DNA of 64,000 bases, taken from positions 1-64,000 of IMG/VR virus record IMGVR_UViG_3300048904_000202. One strand, 5' to 3'. The notes below the pieces were generated by a model that made no database searches, had not been told where the DNA came from, and saw only the letters and a program-made list of their open reading frames with translations. This stretch comes from a virus. Below are positions 19,186 to 26,557 of the stretch, piece by piece. Made by a program: the position numbers and the translations under genes. How positions within the stretch are numbered: the first letter of the stretch is position 1; the number at the start of each line of letters is the position of its first letter.

Positions 19186-19520
19186 GCAGCCAATCCAATC
19201 TTGTAGCCGTACTCGCGCACGCTCTCGATCACGATCGGCACACCAGCCTCCGCGAACTTGCGACGGATTTTGCAGATACGAGTCCTCACCACATCCGTGC
19301 CGCAGTATTCACCGCTGGGCAGGATCGCGAGCGCATCATAGGACGCCCGGCCGCGCCGCATCATCGTGTAAAGCTGACGTGATTCCGCCGGGGAAATGTT
19401 GAGCCGCTTACCCTTCCACAAGGTCTCGGGCGGGTTATAGCTGACGGCCAGATCGCCGAGCGTCAGCGTGTCTGGCGTCTCGGCGCCGCAATGCGGGCAG
19501 CAAGGAACGGGCGGTATCAC
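19182..19520 (-). CDS. Winged-helix (OmpR/PhoB-type) DNA-binding protein with zinc knuckle
   Basis: 112 residues, ATGA-coupled. The N-terminus has CCPHCG. The rest matches the C-terminal effector domain of response regulators: LSPAE-like start (ISPAESRQLYTMM), recognition helix region VVRTRICKIRRKF and the typical closing VREYGYKIG. There is no receiver domain. It probably regulates phage or host transcription without phosphorylation. Confidence 0.75.
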   Translation of the reverse strand: MIPPVPCCPHCGAETPDTLTLGDLAVSYNPPETLWKGKRLNISPAESRQLYTMMRRGRASYDALAILPSGEYCGTDVVRTRICKIRRKFAEAGVPIVIESVREYGYKIGLAA

Positions 19521-19798
19521 GTCCGCGCCTCCCGGTGCCCGGACTCGAACACACGCTTGGTCACCTCGGCCATTTCGTCGAGATCGTTGATGGTGATCGA
19601 TGGGTGGTGCTTGGCTAGCCAGCCCTTGATCGCACCAATCAGGTCCGATAGCTCGACAAGCGCCATGATCGCGACACCCTGCCGCAGGGCATCGTCGAAC
19701 TCATCGACCTCCTCGAAAATCTTCGAGACCTCACCGAACTCGCCGCGAGCGATGTTGGTAAGGTGGTAGCCCTGTGGTTTGTCCACCGCCTCAGTCAT
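19517..19798 (-). CDS. MazG-like nucleotide pyrophosphohydrolase (short)
   Basis: 93 residues from the ATG at 19798. Metal-binding motifs are clear: KIFEEVDEFDDAL (EExxE) and LVELSDLIGAI (ExxD). All-alpha NTP pyrophosphatases of this group hydrolyse NTPs or dNTPs to monophosphates. Two further MazG-like genes lie at 20711 and 28116, suggesting division of labour in nucleotide-pool control. Confidence 0.75.
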   Translation of the reverse strand: MTEAVDKPQGYHLTNIARGEFGEVSKIFEEVDEFDDALRQGVAIMALVELSDLIGAIKGWLAKHHPSITINDLDEMAEVTKRVFESGHREART

Positions 19799-20183
19799 CG
19801 AGGCCGGTCGTTTCGAAAAAGTCCACGCTCTCGGAATAATATCCGTTGCTTTGACCATTGAAGCGAAGGGTCACGTCACCGCCATGAGTGCGTAGCTTGT
19901 AGAAGGTCCACGTCCCGCTTTCACTGGCGTTCGAATCTTCTTCTCTGATCTCTTCCGCAAGGAGGACCGGACCGTCGTTAACGAGATCGGAAAGCTCGCC
20001 AATTACTTCGGCAAGGTAGACGTACTCGCAACAATCCTGCCGGTGATAGAGGACGAACGAACACCCGTCATCGGTATCGAAGAATACCGCATCCTCCAGT
20101 TGGAACTTACCGACTTCGGCCCGCGTCAGGACGCGATCAAGCAACACGTCGAACGAACGCATTTCATTATACGAAACGTACAT
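19791..20183 (-). CDS. Conserved hypothetical protein (DUF7448-like)
   Basis: 130 residues. The pattern CCEYVYLAEVIGELSDL followed by WTFYKLRTHGGDVTLRFNGQ and SNGYYSESVDF is that of a small phage family without a known activity. It begins with an ATG and its stop overlaps the MazG-like gene. Confidence 0.7.
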   Translation of the reverse strand: MYVSYNEMRSFDVLLDRVLTRAEVGKFQLEDAVFFDTDDGCSFVLYHRQDCCEYVYLAEVIGELSDLVNDGPVLLAEEIREEDSNASESGTWTFYKLRTHGGDVTLRFNGQSNGYYSESVDFFETTGLDD

Positions 20184-20219
20184 TGATACTCTCGGCTCAG
20201 CCGACGTGGGGGCGATGCG

Positions 20220-20372
20220 CTAGAACCAGCGTCCGATCGCGGCACCAAGCGCCAGCAGGGAAATGTGATAGATGACAACCGTGATGCAGCCGGTGACGAA
20301 GCAGCCCTTCGTGAACACCCGCTCCAGAACACCAAACGGGGCGTCGAACATCTCCGCGATGTGGTTACTCAT
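20220..20372 (-). CDS. Small membrane protein
   Basis: 50 residues; GGAGG lies five bases before the ATG. One strongly hydrophobic helix (CITVVIYHISLLALGAAIG). It is the first gene behind the palindromic promoter at 20387-20421. Function unknown. Confidence 0.7.
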   Translation of the reverse strand: MSNHIAEMFDAPFGVLERVFTKGCFVTGCITVVIYHISLLALGAAIGRWF

Positions 20373-20386
20373 AATCGCCTCCGTTG

Positions 20387-20421
20387 CCTTTGGAGTTAGC
20401 CAAACTAACTCCAAAGGTCAA
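20387..20421 (-). promoter_or_regulatory. Leftward promoter overlapped by a 31-bp perfect palindrome
   Basis: Minus-strand TTGACC and TAACTC are 17 bp apart. The interval 20387-20417 is a perfect palindrome (13-bp arms, 5-bp centre) containing GTTAG-CCAAA-CTAAC, so a regulator bound there would cover the promoter. It matches the shared phage box and its 6-bp spacing from the -35. Confidence 0.75.
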
Positions 20422-20433
20422 GCGAAATGGAGA

Positions 20434-20559
20434 TCAGGCGAAGACGAACTTCGCCATCGCCGCGATCGTCAACCCGGTGATAGCGACCCCGGCCGAAGCA
20501 CAGAAAACGAACCACACACGGAACGCGACAGGCATTTGCCTCCACATGTCAGCGAACAT
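20434..20559 (-). CDS. Tiny membrane protein
   Basis: 41 residues, ATGA-coupled to the gene upstream. One membrane helix (VWFVFCASAGVAITGLTIAA). Function unknown. Confidence 0.6.
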   Translation of the reverse strand: MFADMWRQMPVAFRVWFVFCASAGVAITGLTIAAMAKFVFA

Positions 20560-20711
20560 CAGAACACTCCGAGATATTTGAGGGCGACGGCCGCGATCAG
20601 ACCGAAGAAGGCAAGCTTGACGATGACGACACAGCCGCAGCCGATTAGCTGCCCTGCCGCTTCTTCCCTCTGCTTGCGACGTAGAGCGTCGTGATATGAC
20701 CAGTCTGCCAT
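20559..20711 (-). CDS. Tiny membrane protein
   Basis: 50 residues with a charged N-terminus (DALRRKQREEAAG) and one C-terminal helix (CGCVVIVKLAFFGLIAAVAL). It overlaps both neighbours by ATGA. Confidence 0.65.
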   Translation of the reverse strand: MADWSYHDALRRKQREEAAGQLIGCGCVVIVKLAFFGLIAAVALKYLGVF

Positions 20712-21310
20712 CAGTGCACCGTGGGCTTGTCGGCGCGCTGCTGGGCGGCAACATCGCTGTAGCCGTCCTTGTAGCGGACACCGAGTTTCGAGATGTTGGT
20801 GGCGAGAATTTCCGACAGCGTGATTCCGAAGAAGTCGCGGATCGTCTCCAGCACAGCTTGGAACTCTCCGAGCGCGGTGACAATCGCGGCGCGGTCCAGT
20901 TCCTTGTTGTAGATGACCCACTTCTTCACGGCGTCGAACACGTCCGCCGCCTTGCCGGGGAGGGCGAAGATCGCCTCTTCCATTTCGATTCCATTCACTG
21001 GGCCGGCGGCACATACCTCCGCGCGGGAGATGCCGAGCGGCGCTCGTAGACCTTCCGTGTAGAACTCAAGATCGCCGAGTTCTTCGACGACGTTCTCGAT
21101 GTCGAGCGTGTAGTCGCGGAAGAGGTGATCCGCCAGCGGGGCGAAGAGTTCGCCGGCCTCACCGGGGATGCACGAGGCCATATGCCATGCATGCGCTTTG
21201 TCCCCGGTAAGGCTGTCGAGAATGGCGTCACCGCTCTTGGCAAGATTGGCGACGAGTTGGGGGTGGGTGATCTGCTGCCCGGACGGCAGCGGGAAGAATG
21301 CGTTGTTCAA
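20711..21310 (-). CDS. Duplicated MazG-like pyrophosphohydrolase
   Basis: 199 residues from the TTG at 21310, chosen because AGGAG lies four bases before it and the previous gene has just ended; a longer start at 21349 would overlap that gene. The N-terminal half has the full active site (GEAGELF...NVVEELGDLEFY). The C-terminal half repeats the fold (KAADVFDAVKKW...ALGEFQAVLE) without the EExxE residues but ends in the family's N-x-x-KLGVRYKDGYSD tail. It is likely a dNTP pyrophosphatase. Confidence 0.8.
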   Translation of the reverse strand: MNNAFFPLPSGQQITHPQLVANLAKSGDAILDSLTGDKAHAWHMASCIPGEAGELFAPLADHLFRDYTLDIENVVEELGDLEFYTEGLRAPLGISRAEVCAAGPVNGIEMEEAIFALPGKAADVFDAVKKWVIYNKELDRAAIVTALGEFQAVLETIRDFFGITLSEILATNISKLGVRYKDGYSDVAAQQRADKPTVH

Positions 21311-21320
21311 GGAACTCCTA

Positions 21321-21602
21321 TCAGGCCGCCTCCTCGGCTGCCGTGTCATTGGCCGGCGCGTCGATCTTCTGGTCCGGGTTCACGATCGTACCGCCGGGGT
21401 TGCTGCGCATGATATCTTCTGCGTAATCCCAGACCTGCTTGAGGAACACGGGGTTCCCCATCTGGTCCTTGAGGAATACTGCGAAGAAGTGAGCGGCTGT
21501 GACGTGACCATCGTCGAGCTTGGTCCCTTCAATGACAACGTCGCAGGAGACGGTGCCGTCGTCGAGGTTGATGTCTTCGATGGTGATTACTGCCTTAGCC
21601 AT
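21321..21602 (-). CDS. Hypothetical protein
   Basis: 93 residues, ATG preceded by AGGAAGG. Beta-rich N-terminus, acidic Ala-rich C-terminal tail. It is transcribed with the MazG-like gene. Family unknown. Confidence 0.7.
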   Translation of the reverse strand: MAKAVITIEDINLDDGTVSCDVVIEGTKLDDGHVTAAHFFAVFLKDQMGNPVFLKQVWDYAEDIMRSNPGGTIVNPDQKIDAPANDTAAEEAA

Positions 21603-21687
21603 TAGTAGCGCCTTCCTGTTCCTGTTTGGTTCCTATTGGACCATGACCCATAACTAGGCTTGTAGGAAAGCGCTTTTTCGCGCCGGC

Positions 21688-22293
21688 CTATAGCCCTTGC
21701 AAAACGGTGAGAAAACGGAACTGGAACTCTTGAATGGCTTGCTGGGTAAAGCCCGGCAGACCCTTCCGATTGGCGATCCGACGACTCGCGGGAAGCGAGG
21801 CGATCAGACTGTCGATCAGAGCTTCACTTTCGTGTTCGCCCTCCTGCGGAGTGATCCAGTCCGCTTCGATGCCAAGCGTGACACCTCCTTCGTCCTCGAT
21901 CCCGCTTCCTTCATTGGGAAACCGAACATCAGTGATGACGACCTTGTTACCGGTCTCCATCAGGTCCTGTGTCCGACGCATCGTCGCGCCATGCCACAAG
22001 TCCTCTCCGATGAGCTTCCGCCCCCATTCGGTGCCGAGCGTCTGCATCGCATAGCGAGGCGTCTTCCCGGCCAGATACTCGGTGGGTACCTCTTTCAGGT
22101 CACCCTCGATCATCCGTTCGATCGTCTCCTTGTCCACCCCCTGATAGGCGAGAACAGTGGCGATCATTTCCTTCAAGGCGCCCGCGAACTTGACGTTCAC
22201 AAACCCTTGATTCAGCAGCGTTTCAGCCGCCGTATCCTTGCCCGATCCCTTGCGACCGATGAGGCCGATCAGGTGGGGCAATGTCGATGTCAT
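21688..22293 (-). CDS. Deoxynucleoside monophosphate kinase
   Basis: 201 residues from the ATG at 22293 (an in-frame ATG at 22329 is possible but lacks a clear ribosome site). P-loop GLIGRKGSGKDT, then VKFAGALKEMI, GTEWGRKLIGEDLW and VVITDVRFPNE, the order typical of T4 gp1-type dNMP kinases. It converts dNMPs to dNDPs and closes the path from ThyX and dCMP deaminase to dNTPs. Confidence 0.85.
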   Translation of the reverse strand: MTSTLPHLIGLIGRKGSGKDTAAETLLNQGFVNVKFAGALKEMIATVLAYQGVDKETIERMIEGDLKEVPTEYLAGKTPRYAMQTLGTEWGRKLIGEDLWHGATMRRTQDLMETGNKVVITDVRFPNEGSGIEDEGGVTLGIEADWITPQEGEHESEALIDSLIASLPASRRIANRKGLPGFTQQAIQEFQFRFLTVLQGL

Positions 22294-22487
22294 GGTTGTA
22301 ATCTCCGCGTTAGTTTCGATCCAGTGCAAGCGATGAACCGGTAGAAAAAAGGGGTTGAACCGATGGAACCCGTCGTTAACACGTTACCGAAACGAACAGG
22401 GCCGGCAGGCCGCAAACGGCTGAAAAGCGGGGCTTGTTTCGGAAACGTTACGTTAACACGTTGGCCGAAATGTCCATTGTGGGTATA
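22294..22487. other. Intergenic region with paired direct and inverted repeats
   Basis: This 194-bp gap holds two copies of CGTTAACACGTT (near 22373 and 22452), each followed by CCGAAA, and a pair GTTACCGAAAC / GTTTCGGAAAC in opposite orientation flanking a G+C-rich core (about 22382-22445). No ORF of note. It may be a regulatory region or an origin-like element; adjacency to the helicase gene is suggestive only. Confidence 0.45.
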
Positions 22488-23822
22488 TCAGTCAGCGACG
22501 ATAACTAGACGTTCCGCAGCACGGGTGATTGCCGTGTAAAGCCACTGATCGGCGGCCTCTTTGAACACGTATGATTCGTCGTGGACGATCACCTCATCCC
22601 ACTGCGAACCTTGCGATTTGTGGCAGGTGATGGCCCAGCCGAAGTCGATGTGATTGTCCGTTACCTTCGACTTGAAGGCGGCAGATTTCGACGCCGACGA
22701 GAAGTTCGGTTCGCGCGTGACGTGCTGTTCGAACAAGCCTTGGAAGGCGTACATCTCATGCAGGACGCCTTCGTCGTTGTGGACGCGTGCGAGGAACCGA
22801 GCCATGCCGTCCTCGGCGTCGCCGTGATCCATCGCCGAGAACACCTGCGTGCCATTGACCAGCGTGGGGTGCTGCTTCGAGTTCTTGCACATGATCAGCG
22901 GCTCGCCCTCCATCGGGAGGGTCGACTCAAAGCCACCGGCCTTCCGAAGACGGCTCGTGGTTTTCCAGCGGTGCTTGTTCGTGCCGACGATGATCTGGGC
23001 GTCGCGCTCCAGATCGAGCGTGTAGATGTCCTTCTTGCGCGGGACGATCAGCACACCGTCGCCGTAATCGCCAAAGTCGGCACGTCCGCCCTTGCGAACG
23101 ATCGTCGCGATGCGGATGATCGGGTTCTCAGCAGCCTGACGATGCACCTCGGTGAGGAACACGTCGGCCGATCCATCGAAGAAGCCCGGATCATCACCGA
23201 CCGGCGGAAGCTGTCCGGGATCACCCATCACCATGATGGGAATCTCGAAATACTCCATGTCTTCGGCGATCTTCTTGCCGACCATCGAGCCTTCGTCGCA
23301 GATGATGAGACGGATGTTCTCCTGCGTCAGGCGGGAGTCGGCGTTCATCTGGAAGCGCAGATCGTTAGTGTCGTACGCGCGATCGAGGTCCTTGGTGAGG
23401 ATAGCGATCTGGGTGTCGAGCGTCTTGAGATCGGCGCGCAGGTCACCGGACGGCGGCGGGATGATCCCGGCCTTCATCTCGACGTACTGCTTCTTGTGAT
23501 CCTCAAGCTCGCGCTCGATGATCTCGGCACGCTGCGGCTTGGGCAGGTAGATGAGCGAGTGGATCGTCGTCGGGTAGACGTTGATCCCTTGGGCGCGTAG
23601 CTTTTCGCCCATGATCTTCGCGGCCTTCCCGGTCGGCGCACAGAAGGCAACCTCGGAAGGTGAGAGTCCGGTGGACTCCATGATATCGGGCAGGATGGTG
23701 GACTTACCGGTGCCGGCGAACCCCGCGAGACGAAACACCGGCTGATGTGCGGTGTCGTTGCGGAACCAGTTCGCGACTTTCTTGACGGCGGCCCCCTGCT
23801 GCGGTGACAGGGTGAATCCCAT
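22488..23822 (-). CDS. SF1B DNA helicase (RecD2/Dda-like)
   Basis: 444 residues. Walker A GFAGTGKST at about 35, motif Ia region APTGKAA, Walker B variant LIICDEGSMVG, motif III MGDPGQLPPV, motif V AITCHKSQGSQWDEVIV and motif VI LYTAITRAAERL. All match RecD-like 5'-3' helicases used in phage replication and recombination. DEGS replaces the common DEAS. Confidence 0.92.
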   Translation of the reverse strand: MGFTLSPQQGAAVKKVANWFRNDTAHQPVFRLAGFAGTGKSTILPDIMESTGLSPSEVAFCAPTGKAAKIMGEKLRAQGINVYPTTIHSLIYLPKPQRAEIIERELEDHKKQYVEMKAGIIPPPSGDLRADLKTLDTQIAILTKDLDRAYDTNDLRFQMNADSRLTQENIRLIICDEGSMVGKKIAEDMEYFEIPIMVMGDPGQLPPVGDDPGFFDGSADVFLTEVHRQAAENPIIRIATIVRKGGRADFGDYGDGVLIVPRKKDIYTLDLERDAQIIVGTNKHRWKTTSRLRKAGGFESTLPMEGEPLIMCKNSKQHPTLVNGTQVFSAMDHGDAEDGMARFLARVHNDEGVLHEMYAFQGLFEQHVTREPNFSSASKSAAFKSKVTDNHIDFGWAITCHKSQGSQWDEVIVHDESYVFKEAADQWLYTAITRAAERLVIVAD

Positions 23823-23828
23823 GATCCC

Positions 23829-24134
23829 TCAGGCGAGCTTGATGTTGATCTTCGCCGGCTCACCTCTGACCTTCTGGATCAGCACCCATGCGAGGCACAT
23901 CGGAAGGTAGCAGCAGGCGGCGAGGAAGATGACGACCCACGAGATCACGAGCGTGATCGGCCAGCGGGCCACGAGATAGCTTACGCGGACGCCCTGAGTG
24001 ATCGCCGCGAAAAGCCGCGCCGCCGCTTGCTGCACGGCCTCGGGGTCCTTCTTCCAATACTGGTACACGACGATTGCGGTCGTGAAGACGAGGAGGATGA
24101 GAGGTCCGGCAACAAGCGGCGGAACGGTCTTCAT
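23829..24134 (-). CDS. Two-helix membrane protein
   Basis: 101 residues with an N-terminal signal-anchor-like helix (PPLVAGPLILLVFTTAIVV) and a second long hydrophobic stretch (PITLVISWVVIFLAACCYLP). The polar middle (KKDPEAVQQAAARLFAAI) would be exposed. No family recognised. Confidence 0.7.
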   Translation of the reverse strand: MKTVPPLVAGPLILLVFTTAIVVYQYWKKDPEAVQQAAARLFAAITQGVRVSYLVARWPITLVISWVVIFLAACCYLPMCLAWVLIQKVRGEPAKINIKLA

Positions 24135-24137
24135 GAC

Positions 24138-24437
24138 TTACGCCTTCTTGGGCGAAGTCGGCTCGGGCGCGTGGAAGCCCGGCGAACGGACCTCGAACAG
24201 TGCAAGCCCGGCGGAGAGGAAATCGCGAAATTCCTGTTCGCCCATCACCAGCGCGCCGCGCCCGTTGACGCTGACGGTCCAAGTGATCTGCGGCACCTTT
24301 TCGCCGTGCATCACATTGACGAGGACGTTGCTCTTCTCACAGAAGGCGCCGTTGATCTTGACGCCGGGACTCTGCTCGAAGTCACCGGTAATCTGAGCGT
24401 CGGGAAGACGCTTGAGGAAGTCGAATGGGCTGGACAC
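24138..24437 (-). CDS. Hypothetical protein
   Basis: 99 residues, mixed alpha/beta. Segments such as VNVMHGEKVPQITWTVSVNG and LVMGEQEFRDFLSAG were not matched to a family. It lies between the helicase-side genes and the low-complexity DNA-binding candidate. Confidence 0.65.
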   Translation of the reverse strand: MSSPFDFLKRLPDAQITGDFEQSPGVKINGAFCEKSNVLVNVMHGEKVPQITWTVSVNGRGALVMGEQEFRDFLSAGLALFEVRSPGFHAPEPTSPKKA

Positions 24438-24451
24438 AGAGGTCTCCTGAG

Positions 24452-24476
24452 CCCGCCGGGCGCGAGGCCCGGCGGG
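24452..24476. terminator. G+C-rich hairpin downstream of the repeat protein
   Basis: A perfect 10-bp stem (24452-24461 with 24467-24476) with a 5-base loop lies after the stop of the gene ending at 24511 on the minus strand. No T-tract follows, so it may slow or process the transcript rather than end it. Confidence 0.45.
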
Positions 24477-24510
24477 TGCTGATTGTCAGCAGTGGGGAAG
24501 TGCTTCGAGG

Positions 24511-25680
24511 TTAGTCGAAGCGACGCAGGCGAGCGTTGCTCGGGGCGCCACGACCGGAACGCGGCGCCGGAGCCTCGTCTTCCTCGGCCGGCTCTTCGCG
24601 ACGACCGCGACGGGGCGCGGGCGCCTCATCCTCTTCGGCCGGTTCTTCGCGGCGGCTGCGACGCGGCGCCGGAGCGACATCCTCGTCCTGAGCGTCTTCG
24701 TCGGCCGGAGCGGCGTCACGAGCGCGGCGAGCTTCCGAGCGACCACGCGGAGCCGGAGCGGCATCCTCGTCTTCGTCGGGCTCTTCACGCCGCGTTCCGC
24801 GACGCGGTGCCGGGGCCTCGTCCTCGTCGGCCGGCTCTTCACGACGGCTGCGGCGCGGGGCCGGAGCCTCGTCTTCCTCGGCCGGCTCTTCGCGACGACC
24901 GCGACGGGGCGCGGGCGCCTCATCCTCTTCGGCCGGTTCTTCGCGGCGGCTGCGACGCGGCGCCGGGGCCTCGTCTTCGTCGCGATCACGACGCGAGGCA
25001 GCCTTCGGCTTTTCCTCGGGCTCGTAGTCGCTCTCGTCGTCGCCATGGTCGCCGGCCATCATGGCCTCGGCCTCGGCCGCGCTGACCCAGCCGACGATCT
25101 TCATCACGAGGCTGTACTTGCGCCCGTGCTTCTTGACCTTCGGCATGTAGCTCTCGACCGTCAGTTCGACGATCGGGAGTTCGTCCGGATGCTGCATGAA
25201 GAGACGGCCATACTGGCCGGCGAGCTTCTTGAGCGAACGGACCTGACCACCGGTCGAAGTCTTGAACAGCAGCTTGGTACCGACCGCTTCGTCCTTGGTG
25301 TCCTCGCCGTAGCTGTACAGGACAGCCGAAACCGAGGCGGCTTCGCGCCAGCCGTCGTCGTCGTCGTTGAACGGGCCGTGGTCCGTCAGTTCGTGTTCGA
25401 GCGGCGGTTTGCCATCGACCACGTTGACCAGCACTTCCTCGACGACCTGACTGTCGTCCCAGCAAATCCAGCCGAGGGCCATGGATTGCATGTCGACGAT
25501 GATCAGCGACTTCTCCGGCAGATCGTCATCGTCCGAACCGAACGTGATGTCGCCCTTGTTGCCGTTGAACTTGAGATAGGCCCCATCGGCAACGCCGCGA
25601 GCCGCTTCGGCCCACGGGTTTGCGCCGCCATAAGCCGCGAGGGCGTTGCCGCCCCCGTTAGTGGTAACGAGAGAACCCAT
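24511..25680 (-). CDS. Putative DNA-binding protein with long charged repeat tail
   Basis: 389 residues. Residues 1-210 look globular (FGSDDDDLPEKSLIIVDM, LALGWICWDD-type strands, GRKYSLVMKIVGW). Residues 225-389 are low complexity, with about seven copies of a 17-residue unit of the type EEDEAPAPRRSRREEPA, ending GAPSNARLRRFD. Such acidic/basic tails occur in single-strand-binding and replication-accessory proteins. Location among helicase, nuclease and exonuclease genes supports a replication role; no SSB OB-fold motif was recognised. Confidence 0.6.
   Translation of the reverse strand: MGSLVTTNGGGNALAAYGGANPWAEAARGVADGAYLKFNGNKGDITFGSDDDDLPEKSLIIVDMQSMALGWICWDDSQVVEEVLVNVVDGKPPLEHELTDHGPFNDDDDGWREAASVSAVLYSYGEDTKDEAVGTKLLFKTSTGGQVRSLKKLAGQYGRLFMQHPDELPIVELTVESYMPKVKKHGRKYSLVMKIVGWVSAAEAEAMMAGDHGDDESDYEPEEKPKAASRRDRDEDEAPAPRRSRREEPAEEDEAPAPRRGRREEPAEEDEAPAPRRSRREEPADEDEAPAPRRGTRREEPDEDEDAAPAPRGRSEARRARDAAPADEDAQDEDVAPAPRRSRREEPAEEDEAPAPRRGRREEPAEEDEAPAPRSGRGAPSNARLRRFD
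24540..24990 (-). repeat. Tandem ~51-bp coding repeats
   Basis: The C-terminal coding region is built from near-identical units of about 51 bp (Asp-Glu-Ala-Pro-Ala-Pro-Arg-Arg core), with 24590-24660 and 24880-24960 almost identical over 70 bp. Length variation by recombination is expected. Confidence 0.75.
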
Positions 25681-25748
25681 ATCATCTCCAATGGGTGGTT
25701 AGGGGAATGACCGGTTGTGGACCCTTCACCGGTGGGAAGGTGGACCGC

Positions 25749-26060
25749 TTAGTTGGCGGCGGTCATGGCCGGGGTGTTGCCCGGCAGCGCGGCCTTGAGG
25801 GCCGCGATGATGGCGGCGGACGCCACCTTGTCCTCGATCTTGGACTTGATGGTTTCCACCTCGTCCTCGACCATCGCTGCGATGCGAGCGATTTCCGCCT
25901 TGGCGTGGCTCTCGGCGATCTCGATGTCCTCATGCATCGCGGCGACATCGAGGTGATGTTTGGCGAGGAATGCGTCGAGCCGGGCGTCGAGCTTCTTGAA
26001 GAACGCGACGATCGCGTTCGCGTCCCGCGCGATGACGCGCAGGAAGGCACTGGTCAGCAT
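25749..26060 (-). CDS. Coiled-coil hypothetical protein
   Basis: 103 residues from the ATG at 26060, chosen because the promoter lies upstream at 26132-26173. Heptad-rich helices (IVAFFKKLDARLDAFLAKHH, AEIARIAAMVEDEVETIKSK). Possibly a structural adaptor; function unknown. Confidence 0.65.
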   Translation of the reverse strand: MLTSAFLRVIARDANAIVAFFKKLDARLDAFLAKHHLDVAAMHEDIEIAESHAKAEIARIAAMVEDEVETIKSKIEDKVASAAIIAALKAALPGNTPAMTAAN

Positions 26061-26131
26061 GTCGGGTTGCTTTCCGTTATGGGTGAATGGAGGCGGTTGT
26101 CCATGAGCGGCTCTCCACGCTCGGCCTATTC

Positions 26132-26173
26132 TCGCTAGACCCAATGCCCATGAATGTCAAGTGAAACTAACAC
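26132..26173 (-). promoter_or_regulatory. Leftward promoter with GTTAGTTTCAC box
   Basis: Minus-strand TTGACA and TAGCGA are 17 bp apart; GTGTTAGTTTCAC lies directly upstream of the -35. The identical 18-base block GTGTTAGTTTCACTTGAC recurs at about 31010, 34195 and 39470. Confidence 0.65.
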
Positions 26174-26552
26174 TCGTGGTCATTGTTCTAGCGGTTGTAG
26201 AGGGTCGGGTCGGTCGAATAGTCGGGCGCACGTCCTTCATCCGCAGCACCATCGGAGTCCATGGGTTGTCCGCTGGCCGCCGGCTTTTTCTGGAGTCGAA
26301 GGGCGAGGATGAATCCTTGCTCGAACAAGTCACAGCCGTGCTTGAATGCGGTGGCATCCTTTTCGCTATCTTCTGCGCGTCGGTGTAAAGCGGAACGATC
26401 AAGGAGATCGGAGGCCGCCCGGCCGCTGCTTCCTGCATCTTGTCGAGGATGGCCGCAGTGCAAACCAACGGCTGATCTTTCACGGGATCACGTGGTGGTA
26501 GAGCGACGGTAGGGGAAGCAGCAAAGGCCGCTGCGAGCAACGCGATCATCAT
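26157..26552 (-). CDS. Possible secreted hypothetical protein
   Basis: 131 residues (ATG ATG at 26552/26549). The first 17 residues (MMIALLAAAFAASPTVA) form a signal-peptide-like segment. The rest is Ser/Thr/Arg/Pro-rich with no motif, and the stop lies within the -35 of the next promoter. The low-complexity tail makes coding status uncertain. Confidence 0.45.
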   Translation of the reverse strand: MMIALLAAAFAASPTVALPPRDPVKDQPLVCTAAILDKMQEAAAGRPPISLIVPLYTDAQKIAKRMPPHSSTAVTCSSKDSSSPFDSRKSRRPADNPWTPMVLRMKDVRPTIRPTRPSTTARTMTTSVSFT

Positions 26553-26557
26553 GTCGA

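Noticed and set aside
21610-21687. Strong terminator after the dNMP kinase
   Set aside because: Only short GCGC/GCGC pairing around TTTTT was seen; not enough to call.
22581-23600. 339-codon plus-strand ORF antisense to the helicase
   Set aside because: Shadow of the SF1 helicase, with no ribosome site or recognisable domain.
26161-26388. Rightward ORF beginning GTGAAACTAAC
   Set aside because: Its start is the promoter box itself, and it lies antisense to the leftward operon with no ribosome site.
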